A stretch of 64,000 nt of DNA, from assembly GCF_015689335.1 (NCBI RefSeq), contig NZ_CP065053.1:806001-870000 (forward strand), written 5' to 3'. This DNA is from Massilia antarctica. GTDB taxonomy: Bacteria > Pseudomonadota > Gammaproteobacteria > Burkholderiales > Burkholderiaceae_D. Both the position numbers and the translations under genes were made by a program. How positions within the stretch are numbered: position 1 is the stretch's first letter; each line of letters begins with the position of its first letter. Below the pieces are notes generated by a model, which ran no database searches, was not told the origin of the DNA, and was given only the letters and a program-made list of their open reading frames with translations. This document shows, piece after piece, positions 8,402 to 18,283 of the stretch.

Positions 8402-9802
8402 ATGCAAAATAAAAATGGAACCAATGCATCGCGCCGCGCCTTTTTACAACGCGCTTCCGCGCTGTCGGTCGCTGGCGTCGCCGCGCCGTGGGCGATCAAC
8501 GTCGCCGCCATGGCCGAGGCGAGTGCCGCCACGGCCACCGACTACAAGGCGCTGGTGTGCGTCTTTCTCTACGGCGGCAACGACTATGCCAATACCGTCA
8601 CGCCCTACGATGCCAGCAGTCATGCGCTGTACCAGTCCTACCGTCCCAACTTCGCGCACAGCCGCGCCGCGCTGGCCGCGACCGCGCTGACCCCGACCGT
8701 GGCGCCGGTGGACTCGGCCGGTTTCCAGCACCAGTACGCCCTGGCTCCCAACCTGGCGCCGCTGGTGCCGCTGTTTAACGACGGAAAGCTGGCGGTGATG
8801 CTCAACGTAGGCACCTTGGTCCAGCCCATCACCAAGCTCCAGTACACCAACAAGTCCGTCCGCGTGCCACCGAAATTGTTCTCGCACAACGACCAGCAAT
8901 CGATCTTCCAGTCGTCCTCGCCGGAAGGCGCCACGTCCGGCTGGGGCGGACGCATCGGCGACCTGTTCCAAGCGAGCAATACGCACTCGACATTTACCTG
9001 CATCAATGTTTCGAACAATGCCGTGTTCCTGTCGGGAAATACGGCGGTGCAATACCAGGTGTCGACCAGTGGTTCGGTACCGCTGGCGGGGATCAAGAAC
9101 GCCTTGTTCGGCTCGACAAGTTCCTCGGCGGCGCTGCGCACCCTGATGACGCAGCAGCGCAGCCACGTGCTGGAAAACGAGTACAACCGCATCGGCAAGC
9201 GTTCGATCGAAGCCAACGAAGTGCTGACCTCAGCGCTGAGCTCGACGCCGGCACCGAAAACGGTATTCCCGGCCGCGAACAACCTGGGTGACCAGTTGAA
9301 ACTGGTCGCGCGCATGATCGCCGCCGGCCCGACCCTGGGTGCGAAACGGCAAGTGTTTTTCGTCTCCATGGGCGGCTTCGACACGCACGACGGCATGCTG
9401 ACCAATCACCCGGGGCTGATGACCAAGCTGGGCGAGGCGATGGCGGCGTTTTACGCGGCGACGGTGGAACTGGGCGTGGCAGAGAAGGTGACCACGTTCA
9501 CCGCCTCCGACTTCGGCCGTACGATGGCGGGCAATGCCGACGGCTCGGATCATGGCTGGGGCAGCATGCATTTCGTGATGGGTGGCGCGGTCAAGGGCAA
9601 GCGCTTTTACGGCACCGCGCCGATCGTGGCCAATGGCGGGCCGGATGATGTGGGTCAGGGACGCTTGCTGCCGACCACCTCGGTCGACCAGTTCGCCGCC
9701 ACCATGGGCGCCTGGCTCGGCGTGTCGAACAGCGAGTTGCTGGCATTGCTGCCGAATCTGGGCAATTACAACGCCAGTTCGCGCAATCTCGGGTTCGTGT
9801 AA
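8402..9802 (+). CDS. DUF1501 family Tat-exported protein
   Basis: 466 residues with a twin-arginine signal near the N-terminus (SRRAFLQRASALSVAG, then a hydrophobic stretch ending near AEASA). The body has DUF1501 features (VFLYGGNDYANTVTPYD, SMGGFDTHDGML, FTASDFGRTMAGNADGSDHGWGSMHFVMGG), a fold related to arylsulfatase/alkaline-phosphatase-like proteins. AAGGAG precedes the ATG. It directly follows the DUF1800 gene and is very likely co-transcribed. Its cellular role is unknown. Confidence 0.9.
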   Translation: MQNKNGTNASRRAFLQRASALSVAGVAAPWAINVAAMAEASAATATDYKALVCVFLYGGNDYANTVTPYDASSHALYQSYRPNFAHSRAALAATALTPTVAPVDSAGFQHQYALAPNLAPLVPLFNDGKLAVMLNVGTLVQPITKLQYTNKSVRVPPKLFSHNDQQSIFQSSSPEGATSGWGGRIGDLFQASNTHSTFTCINVSNNAVFLSGNTAVQYQVSTSGSVPLAGIKNALFGSTSSSAALRTLMTQQRSHVLENEYNRIGKRSIEANEVLTSALSSTPAPKTVFPAANNLGDQLKLVARMIAAGPTLGAKRQVFFVSMGGFDTHDGMLTNHPGLMTKLGEAMAAFYAATVELGVAEKVTTFTASDFGRTMAGNADGSDHGWGSMHFVMGGAVKGKRFYGTAPIVANGGPDDVGQGRLLPTTSVDQFAATMGAWLGVSNSELLALLPNLGNYNASSRNLGFV

Positions 9803-9819
9803 GGCCACAAACCGCAAAT

Positions 9820-10215
9820 CCGTCGTTCCCGCGCAGGTCCCAGTTTCTATGAAACTCCTCAAATCTCTGGGAACTGTGCAAAGTGCAAGGGCGCTTCCAA
9901 ATGGCGCTAACCTAAGCTCCGTCATTCCTGCCATTGGCAGAAATGACTTCCCGCGCAGGCGGGAATCCATAGCACATTCGTATATCGACGGTGCTATGGG
10001 GGAAACGCATGCGTTTCCGCCTGCGCGGGAGCGACGGTTTCGAGGTTTGTAGTCGCAAAGCTGCTCAAATTAGCGGCAAAGACTAGTTCCTGGAGAGGCG
10101 GGAACCCAATTTCGAACCGTAGCTACAGGCGGCTCGCCACACTTGGGTTCCCGCGGGGGCGCCTAGCCCTGCGCGGGAAGTCGTTTCTAGCAATGCCAGG
10201 AACGACGGCGCGAAA
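9820..10215. repeat. Cluster of intergenic palindromic repeats
   Basis: The 434-base gap between the DUF1501 gene and paaZ holds no gene. It contains several copies or part-copies of the palindromes also seen at 184-285: CCTGCCATTGGCAG at about 9926-9943, CCCGCGCAGGCGGG at about 9950-9965, the mirrored core at about 10018-10030, and GGGAACCCAA / TTGGGTTCCC arms at about 10100 and 10143. A further inverted pair, CCATAGCAC / GTGCTATGG, flanks one copy. It probably provides bidirectional termination between the convergent operons. Confidence 0.7.
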
Positions 10216-10236
10216 GGTAGCGGTATTCCGCGCCAA

Positions 10237-12288
10237 TTACCCCTTCTTCATCACCAAGGTCAGAATGTCATAACTGGCCACCAGTTCATCATGCTGGTTG
10301 GTGACCTGCACATCCCACGCCACCACGCCCTGCCCCACGCCCTTATCGTCGGTGCGGTTGCGATCGACCTTGCGCTTGCACGTCAGGCGCGCACGGATCG
10401 TGTCGCCAATCGCCACCGGCGTGATGAAGCGCAGGTTATCGAGCCCGTAATTGGCCAGCACCGGCCCCGGTGCCGGCGAGACAAACAGCCCCGCCGCCGC
10501 CGACAGGACAAAGTAGCCGTGCGCGATGCGCTTGCCGAACTGCGAATCCCTGGCCGCGATCTCGTCGAAGTGCATGTAAAAATAGTCGCCCGAAATCCCG
10601 CCGAAGTTAACGATATCGGCCTCGCTCACCGTGCGCCGGTGCGTGAGCAGCGAGTCGCCCATCTGCAGTTCCTCGAAATACTTGCGGAACGGGTGCAGAG
10701 CCTCTTCGCGCACGGCCGCGCCGCGCACGTACTCTCCCGTGATCGCCGCCAGCATGGTCGGCGAACCCTGTACTGCGGCGCGCTGCAGGAAGTGACGCAC
10801 CGCGCGAATCCCGCCCAGTTCCTCGCCGCCGCCGGCGCGTCCCGGCCCGCCATGTTTCAACTGCGGCAAGGGCGAGCCGTGACCGGTCGAATCGACCGCC
10901 GCTTCGCGCTCCAGCACCAGCACGCGTCCGTGCGTGGCCGCCGCCACCGGCACCGCACGCGCCGCAATCGCCGTGTCCTTGGTCACCAGGGTACTGACCA
11001 GGCTTCCCTTGCCGCGCGCGGCCAGGGCCAGCGCTTCGTCCAGACTTGAGTACGTCATCATCGTGCTGACCGGGCCGAAAGCTTCGATATCGTGCACGGC
11101 ATCGTTGTTCATGCCATCGCGGCACAGCAGCAAGGTCGGCGAGAAGAAGGCGCCATTGGCCGCGCCCTCGCCCACCGGATTGAAGCCATCCCTGGCGCCG
11201 AACAGGATCTCGTTGCCGCGCGCGAGCATCTCGACCCGCTCGCTGACGTCGCGGTGCTGGTCCATCGACGCCAGCGCGCCCATGCGCACTTCTTTCACCG
11301 ACGGATCGCCCACGACGATCTTCGCCAGGCGCTCGCGCAGGCGTTCGCCGACCGCTTCCACATGCTGCTTGGGCACGATGATGCGGCGAATCGCGGTGCA
11401 CTTCTGGCCGGCCTTGCCGGTCATCTCACGCGCTACTTCCTTGACGAACAGGTCGAACTCCACATCGTCCGGCGTCACGTCCGGTCCCAGGATGGCGCAG
11501 TTGAGCGAGTCCGCTTCGGCAGTGAACGGCACCGAGTGGGTAATCAGGTTCTTGTTGACGCGCAGCTTGGCGGCGGTGTCGGCCGAACCGGTGAAGGTGA
11601 CCACATCGGCGCCGGTCAGGCGGTCGAGCAGGTCGCCAGTGCTGCCGATGACCAGTTGCAGCGCGCCTTTCGGCAGCAGGCCGGAATCGTCCATCATGCG
11701 CACCACGGCTTCGGTCAGATAGCTGGTGGCGGTGGCCGGCTTGCCGATGCACGGCATCGCCGCGAGAAAACTCGGTGCGAATTTTTCGAGCAGGCCCCAG
11801 ATCGGGAAGTTAAAGGCGTTGATGTGCACCGCCAGCCCGCCGCGCGGCACCAGGATGTGGGTGCCGGCGAAGCCACCGTTCTTGCCGAGAGCGAGCGCCG
11901 GGCCTTCGTGCAGCACATTGCTCGACGGGAGTTCGCGGCTGCCCATGCTGGCGTAGGCGAACAGGGTGCCGATGCCGCCTTCGATGTCGACCCAGCTGTC
12001 CGGACGGGTGGCGCCGGTCAGGTGCGAGATCGTGTACAGCTCTTCCTTGCGCTCCATCAGGTACAGCGCCAGCGCCTTGAGGCAGGCGGCGCGCTTCTGG
12101 AAGTCGAGCGACATCAGGGCCGGCACGCCGGTGCTGCGCGCATAGGTGACTGCCTCGTCGAAGTCGATTTTTTCGGCGTGGGTGTGGTAAATCAGGCTGT
12201 TATTGAGTGCGCTGTGCAGCGGCACCGATGCTTCGGCGCCAAGCCAGCGGCCGCCGATCAAGCTTTGCAGGGTCGATATGGTTTGCAT
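10237..12288 (-). CDS. paaZ: Bifunctional oxepin-CoA hydrolase / semialdehyde dehydrogenase
   Basis: 683 residues, the length of the PaaZ fusion. The N-terminal aldehyde dehydrogenase domain (about 1-520) holds the catalytic Cys in GQKCTAIRR and the Glu in FTAEADSLN. The C-terminal domain (about 540-683) is an R-specific enoyl-CoA hydratase (MaoC) hotdog with [10 protein letters not shown] and [10 protein letters not shown]. It opens the oxepin-CoA ring and oxidises the aldehyde to 3-oxo-5,6-dehydrosuberyl-CoA in phenylacetate catabolism. GGAGAA precedes the ATG. It is the last gene of the paa operon, 24 bases after paaY. Confidence 0.95.
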   Translation of the reverse strand: MQTISTLQSLIGGRWLGAEASVPLHSALNNSLIYHTHAEKIDFDEAVTYARSTGVPALMSLDFQKRAACLKALALYLMERKEELYTISHLTGATRPDSWVDIEGGIGTLFAYASMGSRELPSSNVLHEGPALALGKNGGFAGTHILVPRGGLAVHINAFNFPIWGLLEKFAPSFLAAMPCIGKPATATSYLTEAVVRMMDDSGLLPKGALQLVIGSTGDLLDRLTGADVVTFTGSADTAAKLRVNKNLITHSVPFTAEADSLNCAILGPDVTPDDVEFDLFVKEVAREMTGKAGQKCTAIRRIIVPKQHVEAVGERLRERLAKIVVGDPSVKEVRMGALASMDQHRDVSERVEMLARGNEILFGARDGFNPVGEGAANGAFFSPTLLLCRDGMNNDAVHDIEAFGPVSTMMTYSSLDEALALAARGKGSLVSTLVTKDTAIAARAVPVAAATHGRVLVLEREAAVDSTGHGSPLPQLKHGGPGRAGGGEELGGIRAVRHFLQRAAVQGSPTMLAAITGEYVRGAAVREEALHPFRKYFEELQMGDSLLTHRRTVSEADIVNFGGISGDYFYMHFDEIAARDSQFGKRIAHGYFVLSAAAGLFVSPAPGPVLANYGLDNLRFITPVAIGDTIRARLTCKRKVDRNRTDDKGVGQGVVAWDVQVTNQHDELVASYDILTLVMKKG

Positions 12289-12312
12289 TGTGTCTTCTCC
12301 AAATTCTCTGTT

Positions 12313-12909
12313 TTATTCTTTAGGGGCGTGCATCTCGGGACCCAGATCGATGCGCGCGCGGTCTGGCTCGACCTCGCTCAAAGCCTCGACTTCGCGCATC
12401 GTCTCCATCGAACGCACCGCCAGGTCGTGGTACTGCTTCGTGCCGAAGCTTTTCCAGCTGATTTCCTTGTCCGTCAGTTCGCGCATGATACGCGCCGGGG
12501 CGCCCATCACCATGCTGCGCGGCGGGATCACCATGCCGGCTTTGACAAAACTCATCGCGGCGACAATCGATTCCTCACCCACCACGGCGCGGTCCATCAC
12601 GACCGCATTCATGCCCACCATGGCATTGCGCTTGATGCGGCAGCCGTGCAGCACGGCGCCGTGGCCGATGTGGCCATCGATTTCGACCACCGTGTCTTCG
12701 CCGGGAAAACCGTGCATGACGCAGGTATCCTGCAAATTGGCGCCCTCTTCCAGGATCAGCCGGCCAAAGTCGCCGCGCATCGATGCCAGCGGGCCGATGT
12801 AGCAGCGCGGACCGACGATCACGTCGCCGATCAGCACCGCACTCGGATGCACGTAGGCGCTCGGATGGACCACCGGCGTAACGCCATTGATTGCGTAGAC
12901 CTTGACCAT
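12313..12909 (-). CDS. paaY: Phenylacetate pathway hexapeptide-repeat thioesterase PaaY
   Basis: 198 residues starting [10 protein letters not shown] left-handed beta-helix of hexapeptide repeats (about 15-145) carries the three gamma-carbonic-anhydrase-type histidines ([21 protein letters not shown]). PaaY is a thioesterase thought to clear stalled CoA intermediates of the pathway. The longer upstream frame overlaps the thiolase gene; the ATG at 12909 lies ten bases after the thiolase stop and matches family starts. Confidence 0.9.
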   Translation of the reverse strand: MVKVYAINGVTPVVHPSAYVHPSAVLIGDVIVGPRCYIGPLASMRGDFGRLILEEGANLQDTCVMHGFPGEDTVVEIDGHIGHGAVLHGCRIKRNAMVGMNAVVMDRAVVGEESIVAAMSFVKAGMVIPPRSMVMGAPARIMRELTDKEISWKSFGTKQYHDLAVRSMETMREVEALSEVEPDRARIDLGPEMHAPKE

Positions 12910-12919
12910 GGCGCGCACC

Positions 12920-14134
12920 TTATACTTTTTCGATGACGAGGGCAATCCCCTGCCCGACGCCGATGCACATCGTGCACAGCGCGTAGCGTCCACCCGTGCG
13001 GTGCAGCTGGTTGACGGCCGCCAGCACCAGGCGTGCGCCCGACGCACCCAGCGGATGGCCGATGGCGATCGCGCCGCCGTTCGGGTTCACATGCGCGGCG
13101 TCGTCGGCCAGGCCCAGGTCGCGCGTGACCGCCAGGCCCTGCGCGGCGAATGCTTCATTGAGCTCGATCACGTCCATCTGGCCGATGGTCAGGCCCGTCA
13201 TCGCCAGCACCTTCTTGGTCGCCGGCGACGGACCAAAGCCCATGATGCGCGGCGCAAGACCCGCCATGGCCATGCCGACGATACGCGCGCGCGGCGTCAG
13301 GCCGAAGCGTTCGGCGGCGCTGCCGGAGGCGATCAGGATCGCGCAGGCGCCGTCGTTGATGCCCGACGCGTTACCGGCGGTGACGCTGCCGTCCGCCGTA
13401 ACCACGCCTTTCAGCTTGGCCAGCATCTCGATGCTGGTGTCGGGACGCGGGTGCTCGTCGGTGTCGAACACGCGCGCGTCGCCCTTCTTCTGGGGGATGG
13501 TGACGGGGACGATTTCATCCTTGAACACGCCGGCGGCATGGGCGGCGGCCCAGCGCTGCTGGCTGCGCAGGGCAAACGCATCCTGGTCGGCGCGGCTGAT
13601 GTTAAATTCCTTCGCCACGTTTTCGGCCGTCTCGGGCATCGAATCGATGCCGTATTTTGCTTTCATGAGCGGGTTGATGAAGCGCCAGCCCATGGTTGTA
13701 TCTTCAATTTTGGCCGCGCGCGAAAACGCGCTGTCGGCCTTGCCCATGACGAAAGGCGCGCGCGTCATGCTTTCCACTCCGCCGGCGATGATCAGGTTCG
13801 CTTCGCCGGCCTTGATCGCGCGCGCGGCGATGCCGACGGCGTCCAGGCTGGAGCCGCACAGGCGGTTGATGGTGCTGGCCGGGACCTCGGGCGGCAGCCC
13901 GGCCAGCAGCGCAGCCATGCGGGCGACATTGCGGTTGTCTTCGCCGGCCTGGTTGGCGCAGCCGAAGTACAGGTCGTCCACGGCGGTCCAGTCCACGCCG
14001 GGGTTGCGCGCCATCAGGGCGGCGATCGGCAGCGCCGCCAGGTCGTCGGCGCGCACGCCGGACAGGGAACCGCCATAGCGGCCGAACGGGGTACGGATGG
14101 CGTCGCAGATAAAGGCGTCGGTCAGTGTGCTCAC
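12920..14134 (-). CDS. paaJ: 3-oxoadipyl-CoA thiolase
   Basis: 404 residues. I place the start at the GTG at 14134 because AAGGAG lies five bases before it; the open frame reaches a TTG six codons upstream, which would start before that site. The thiolase nucleophile Cys is in [12 protein letters not shown] and the second catalytic set is [10 protein letters not shown] and [10 protein letters not shown]. It carries out thiolysis of 3-oxoadipyl-CoA to succinyl-CoA and acetyl-CoA, and probably also the C8 intermediate. PcaF of the protocatechuate pathway is the same enzyme type; the paa context decides the name. Confidence 0.93.
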   Translation of the reverse strand: MSTLTDAFICDAIRTPFGRYGGSLSGVRADDLAALPIAALMARNPGVDWTAVDDLYFGCANQAGEDNRNVARMAALLAGLPPEVPASTINRLCGSSLDAVGIAARAIKAGEANLIIAGGVESMTRAPFVMGKADSAFSRAAKIEDTTMGWRFINPLMKAKYGIDSMPETAENVAKEFNISRADQDAFALRSQQRWAAAHAAGVFKDEIVPVTIPQKKGDARVFDTDEHPRPDTSIEMLAKLKGVVTADGSVTAGNASGINDGACAILIASGSAAERFGLTPRARIVGMAMAGLAPRIMGFGPSPATKKVLAMTGLTIGQMDVIELNEAFAAQGLAVTRDLGLADDAAHVNPNGGAIAIGHPLGASGARLVLAAVNQLHRTGGRYALCTMCIGVGQGIALVIEKV

Positions 14135-14148
14135 AGGTGCTCCTTGGT

Positions 14149-15465
14149 TCAATTCGATTTTGGACGCTGGTCGATCACGCGCCGGGCCTTGCCGGTCAGG
14201 GTGCGCTCGATGCCGTTGGCCGGCAGCAGGTTCACCCGCGTGGTCACGCCCACATAGGTCTTGATGCGGTGTTCGAGTTCGCGCGCCAAGGCCGCCACGG
14301 CGTCCTGCGATGAGGAAGCGTCGCGCAGTTCGGCCACCACATCGAGCTTGTCCAGATGGCCGTCGCGCGAGACCACCAGCTGATAATGGGGCGCGAGCAG
14401 CGGCATCTTGAGGATCAGTTCCTCGATCTGGCTGGGAAATACATTCACCCCGCGGATGATCAGCATGTCGTCCGAGCGGCCGGTGATTCTCCCCATGCGG
14501 CGCATCGCGCGCGAGGTCGGCGGCAGCAGGCGCGTGAGGTCGCGCGTGCGGTAGCGGATGATCGGCAGCGCTTCTTTGGTGAGCGAAGTGAATACCAGCT
14601 CACCCTCGGAGCCGTCGGGCAGCACTTCGCCGGTGTCCGGATCGATCACCTCGGGGTAAAAATGGTCTTCCCAGATCACCGGACCGTCCTTGCTCTCGAT
14701 GCATTCGCTGGCCACGCCAGGCCCCATCACCTCGGACAGGCCGTAGATGTCGACCGCGTCGATGCCGGCGCGTTTTTCAATTTCGCCGCGCATGGCGTCG
14801 GTCCACGGCTCGGCGCCGAAAATGCCGACCTTGAGCGACGACTCCGCCGCATCGAGCCCCTGGCGCGTGAATTCCTCGATGATGTTCAACATGTACGAGG
14901 GCGTGACCATGATGATCTCGGGCTTGAAGTCGCAGATCAGCTGCACCTGCTTTTCGGTCTGCCCGCCCGACATCGGAATCACGGTGCAGCCCAGCCGCTC
15001 GGCGCCGTAATGGGCACCGAGCCCGCCGGTGAACAGGCCGTAGCCGTACGAGACCTGCACCATGTCGCCCGCGCGCCCGCCAGCGGCGCGGATCGAGCGC
15101 GCCACCACATGGGCCCAGGTGTCGATGTCCTTTTGCGCGTAGCCCACCACGGTCGCCTTGCCGGTGGTGCCGGACGAGGCGTGGATGCGCACCACCTTCT
15201 CGCGCGGGACGGCGAACAGGCCGAAGGGATAATTGTCGCGCAGGGTTTTTTTGTCGGTGAAGGGGAATTTGGCCAGGTCCGCCAGGGTGCGCAGGTCGTC
15301 CGGATGCACGCCGGCGGCGTCGAACGCGGCGCGGTAGTGCGGCACGTTGTCGTAGGCGTGCCTGAGCGACCACTTCATGCGTTCGAGCTGCAGCGCCTGC
15401 AGTTCGTCGCGGCTGGCGCGTTCGATCGGCTCCAGGTCGCCGGGAACCGGTGTGCGTTGGACCAT
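14149..15465 (-). CDS. paaK: Phenylacetate-CoA ligase
   Basis: 438 residues from the ATG at 15465, preceded by AAGGAGA. The adenylate-forming motif HASSGTTGKATVVGY and the acyl-activating C-terminal domain with GRSDDMLIIRGVNVFPSQIE and the terminal TGKARRVID lysine are present. It activates phenylacetate to phenylacetyl-CoA, the first and committing step of the pathway. It lies between paaI and the thiolase gene. Confidence 0.97.
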   Translation of the reverse strand: MVQRTPVPGDLEPIERASRDELQALQLERMKWSLRHAYDNVPHYRAAFDAAGVHPDDLRTLADLAKFPFTDKKTLRDNYPFGLFAVPREKVVRIHASSGTTGKATVVGYAQKDIDTWAHVVARSIRAAGGRAGDMVQVSYGYGLFTGGLGAHYGAERLGCTVIPMSGGQTEKQVQLICDFKPEIIMVTPSYMLNIIEEFTRQGLDAAESSLKVGIFGAEPWTDAMRGEIEKRAGIDAVDIYGLSEVMGPGVASECIESKDGPVIWEDHFYPEVIDPDTGEVLPDGSEGELVFTSLTKEALPIIRYRTRDLTRLLPPTSRAMRRMGRITGRSDDMLIIRGVNVFPSQIEELILKMPLLAPHYQLVVSRDGHLDKLDVVAELRDASSSQDAVAALARELEHRIKTYVGVTTRVNLLPANGIERTLTGKARRVIDQRPKSN

Positions 15466-15475
15466 GGTGTTCTCC

Positions 15476-15913
15476 TTATTGCGGCAGTTCGGCCACGTTG
15501 CCGGCGACCCGGTGCGATTTACCGCGCAACAGGGCGACGGTGCGGCCATCCTGGTTGGTGACGGTGACGTCGTAGATGCCGGTTTTCCCGGCCAGCGCCT
15601 GTTCGGTCGCTTCCGCCGTCAGGAGGTCGCCTTCGCGCCCCGGCGCCAGGTAATCGATGGTGCAGCCCGCGCCCACGGTGTTCAGGTTGTGCGAATTGCA
15701 GGCGAAGGCAAAGGCGCTGTCGGCCAGCATGAAGATGTAGCCGCCGTGGCAGGTCTGGTGGCCGTTGAGCATGTCGAAGCGCACCGGCATCGTCATGCGC
15801 GCATAGCCGGGACGGATGTCGGCGAGCAGCATGCCGAGCGCCTGGCTGGCCGGGTCGCGCTCGAACATGGTTTTGCCGGCCAGTTCGGCCAGCGCTTGAG
15901 GGTCAATTTGCAT
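15476..15913 (-). CDS. paaI: Hydroxyphenylacetyl-CoA thioesterase PaaI
   Basis: 145 residues, a single hotdog domain with the PaaI signature CHGGYIFMLADSAFAFACNS (catalytic Asp in LAD). It releases CoA from dead-end phenylacetyl-CoA derivatives. It starts three bases after the paaH stop. Confidence 0.93.
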   Translation of the reverse strand: MQIDPQALAELAGKTMFERDPASQALGMLLADIRPGYARMTMPVRFDMLNGHQTCHGGYIFMLADSAFAFACNSHNLNTVGAGCTIDYLAPGREGDLLTAEATEQALAGKTGIYDVTVTNQDGRTVALLRGKSHRVAGNVAELPQ

Positions 15914-15916
15914 GGG

Positions 15917-17464
15917 TCAGAAGCCGCTTCCGTTGGCGAGTTTGCGGCGCAGCAGCGGAGAGACGCGGTAGCGGTCTTCGCCATACGCGGCGGCCAGGTT
16001 GGCCAGCACGGTCACGATGTGCGGTACGCCCACCGCATTCGCCCAGGCCAGCGGCCCGCGCGGGTAGTTGACGCCCTTTTGCATCGCGATGTCGACCGCT
16101 GGAGCAGTGCACACGCCCTGGTTGACCGCGTCGGCGGCCTCGTTGGCCAGCATGGCGACGGTGCGCATGACCGCCATGCCAGGCACGTCGTCCAGGCGCG
16201 TGACCACGAAACCAGCCGCCTGGAACAGGCCGACCGCCGCGTTGTAGGCGGCGTCGCTGCACTGGTCCGCGCGCGCCAGGGCGATGCGGGTCGCCTTGCC
16301 GTAATCGAGCGCAAGGTCGAACAGCACCGTATCCGGATGGCGGTTGGCGCTGGCGCGTTCGGTGGCGCTGCGCCCGTCGGTGAGGAAGATGGCGGCGCCG
16401 TTGCAGTGGAAAGCCGGCGCCTCGTTTTCGCCCGCATTCGGAAGCGGCTTGCGGTGGCCGACCGTGAAGCCAGCGCCGGCCAGGCGCTGTTCCAGCGGAT
16501 GCGTCACGGTATCCGGCACGTCGGCATCGATGCTGATGCTGACCACTTCCGGACGCGCATGCGCCGCTTCCTGGCTGGCCGCCGCCTTGGCCGCGCCTTC
16601 GCCGTACTGGTAAAAGCCGCGCCCCGATTTGCGGCCGAAGAAGCCGGCGTTGACCATTTCCTGTTGCAGCACCGACGGCGTGAAGCGCGGGTCGCCGAAG
16701 TAGGCGTTGAACACCGATTGCGTGACCGAGAAATTGACGTCGTGGCCGATCAGGTCCATCAGCTCGAATGGACCCATGCGGAAACCGCCGCAGTCGCGCA
16801 TCACCGCATCCAGGGTGGGGGCATCGGCGGCCTGTTCCTGCAACAGGCGCAAGCCTTCGGCGTAGAACGGGCGCGCCACGCGGTTGACGATGAAGCCGGG
16901 CGTGGACTTGGCGTGCACCGGGCTCTTGCCCCAGGCGGTGGCGGTGGAGTACACCGTCTCGGCGACGTCCCGGTCGGTGGCCAGGCCACTGATCACTTCC
17001 ACCAGCGCCATCAGCGGCACCGGATTAAAGAAGTGCATGCCAACCAGGCGTTGCGGGCGGCGCAGCGGCGCGGCGATCGCCGTGACCGAAATCGAGGAGG
17101 TATTGGTGGCCAAAATGCAGTCGTCGCCAACCACGTTCTCCAGGTCGGCGAACAGCATGCGCTTCACATCCAGGTTTTCGACGATGGCTTCGACCACGAG
17201 AGCGGCGTCATCGACTTCCTTGAGGGTCGCCACGCTGTGCAGGCGCGCACGCGCCGCGATGGCGGCCTCGCCGCTCATGCGGCCTTTTTCCACCAAGGTG
17301 GTGTAGACCTTGCCGATATCGGCAATCGCCTTGTCGACCGCGTCGGGGCGCGTGTCGAACAGCTTGACCGTGTAGCCGGCGGCGGCCGCCACCTGCGCGA
17401 TGCCGGCGCCCATGGCGCCACTGCCGATGACGGCGACGATGCTGCCTTGTTCCAGTGCTGCCAT
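15917..17464 (-). CDS. paaH: 3-hydroxyadipyl-CoA dehydrogenase
   Basis: 515 residues, somewhat longer than the E. coli enzyme. N-terminal Rossmann domain with VAVIGSGAMGAGIAQ, then the 3-hydroxyacyl-CoA dehydrogenase C-terminal domain twice (about 190-285 and 410-500), the second after a less conserved linker. It oxidises 3-hydroxyadipyl-CoA to 3-oxoadipyl-CoA with NAD. An ATG at 17470 overlaps the paaG stop, but GGGGGA directly abuts it; the ATG at 17464 lies six bases after this site and is preferred. Confidence 0.93.
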   Translation of the reverse strand: MAALEQGSIVAVIGSGAMGAGIAQVAAAAGYTVKLFDTRPDAVDKAIADIGKVYTTLVEKGRMSGEAAIAARARLHSVATLKEVDDAALVVEAIVENLDVKRMLFADLENVVGDDCILATNTSSISVTAIAAPLRRPQRLVGMHFFNPVPLMALVEVISGLATDRDVAETVYSTATAWGKSPVHAKSTPGFIVNRVARPFYAEGLRLLQEQAADAPTLDAVMRDCGGFRMGPFELMDLIGHDVNFSVTQSVFNAYFGDPRFTPSVLQQEMVNAGFFGRKSGRGFYQYGEGAAKAAASQEAAHARPEVVSISIDADVPDTVTHPLEQRLAGAGFTVGHRKPLPNAGENEAPAFHCNGAAIFLTDGRSATERASANRHPDTVLFDLALDYGKATRIALARADQCSDAAYNAAVGLFQAAGFVVTRLDDVPGMAVMRTVAMLANEAADAVNQGVCTAPAVDIAMQKGVNYPRGPLAWANAVGVPHIVTVLANLAAAYGEDRYRVSPLLRRKLANGSGF

Positions 17465-17466
17465 GC

Positions 17467-18258
17467 TCATTCCCCCATGAAGTGCGGCGTGCGCTTCTCG
17501 ATGAAGGCGGTCACGCCTTCACGATAATCGTGGCTGTATCCGAGTTCGCGCATCATCTCGCCTTCGAGCTTGAGCTGCTCGGGCAGGGTATTGGCGTAGC
17601 TGGCCTGGATGGCGCGCTTGGTGAAGGCCAGGCCCTTGGTCGGCGCGACCGCGAAGTGTTCGGCCATGGCCATCGCGTCGTCCATCAGGGCGGTGTCGGC
17701 AACGGCCTTCCAGATCAGGCCCCATTGCTCGGCCAGTTCGGCCGGGATTTTTTCACCCAGCATGGCCATGCCCATGGCGCGCGCGTGGCCTACCAGGCGC
17801 GGAAGATGCCAGGTGCCGCCGGTGTCGGGGATCAGGCCCAGTTTGCAGAACACCTCGACGAAGCTGGCCGATTTGGCGGCGATGACGATGTCGCAGGCCA
17901 GCGCCAGGTTGGCGCCCGCGCCGGCGGCCACGCCGTTGACGGCGCAGATGACCGGCATCGGCAAGGAGCGCAGGGTCATCACCAGCGGTGCGTAATAGGT
18001 TTCGACCGAGTGGCCCAGGTCCACGCCTTCGGCGCCCGGTTCGACCGCGCGGTCCGACAAATCCTGGCCGGCGCAGAAACCGCGTCCGGCGCCGGTGAGC
18101 AGCAGCACGCGTACCGTGGGGTCGGCCTGCACCGCGGCCAGCGCGGAGCGCACTTCCAGATGCATCGCCTGCGTGAAGCTATTGAGCTTGTCGGGGCGGT
18201 TCAGGGTCAGGGTGGCGATGCCGTGCTCGATCTGGAACTTGATGTTTTCGTAGTTCAT
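17467..18258 (-). CDS. paaG: Ring 1,2-epoxyphenylacetyl-CoA isomerase
   Basis: 263 residues of the crotonase family. GRGFCAGQDLSDR and CAVNGVAAGAGANLALACDIV form the oxyanion hole region, and KLGLIPDTGGTWHLPRLVG matches PaaG (rather than PaaF) closely, including the Asp used in isomerisation. It converts the ring epoxide to oxepin-CoA and may isomerise later intermediates. It is the only crotonase gene in this operon. Confidence 0.94.
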   Translation of the reverse strand: MNYENIKFQIEHGIATLTLNRPDKLNSFTQAMHLEVRSALAAVQADPTVRVLLLTGAGRGFCAGQDLSDRAVEPGAEGVDLGHSVETYYAPLVMTLRSLPMPVICAVNGVAAGAGANLALACDIVIAAKSASFVEVFCKLGLIPDTGGTWHLPRLVGHARAMGMAMLGEKIPAELAEQWGLIWKAVADTALMDDAMAMAEHFAVAPTKGLAFTKRAIQASYANTLPEQLKLEGEMMRELGYSHDYREGVTAFIEKRTPHFMGE

Positions 18259-18283
18259 GGCGCGTCCTGTTCTGTAGGTTGGA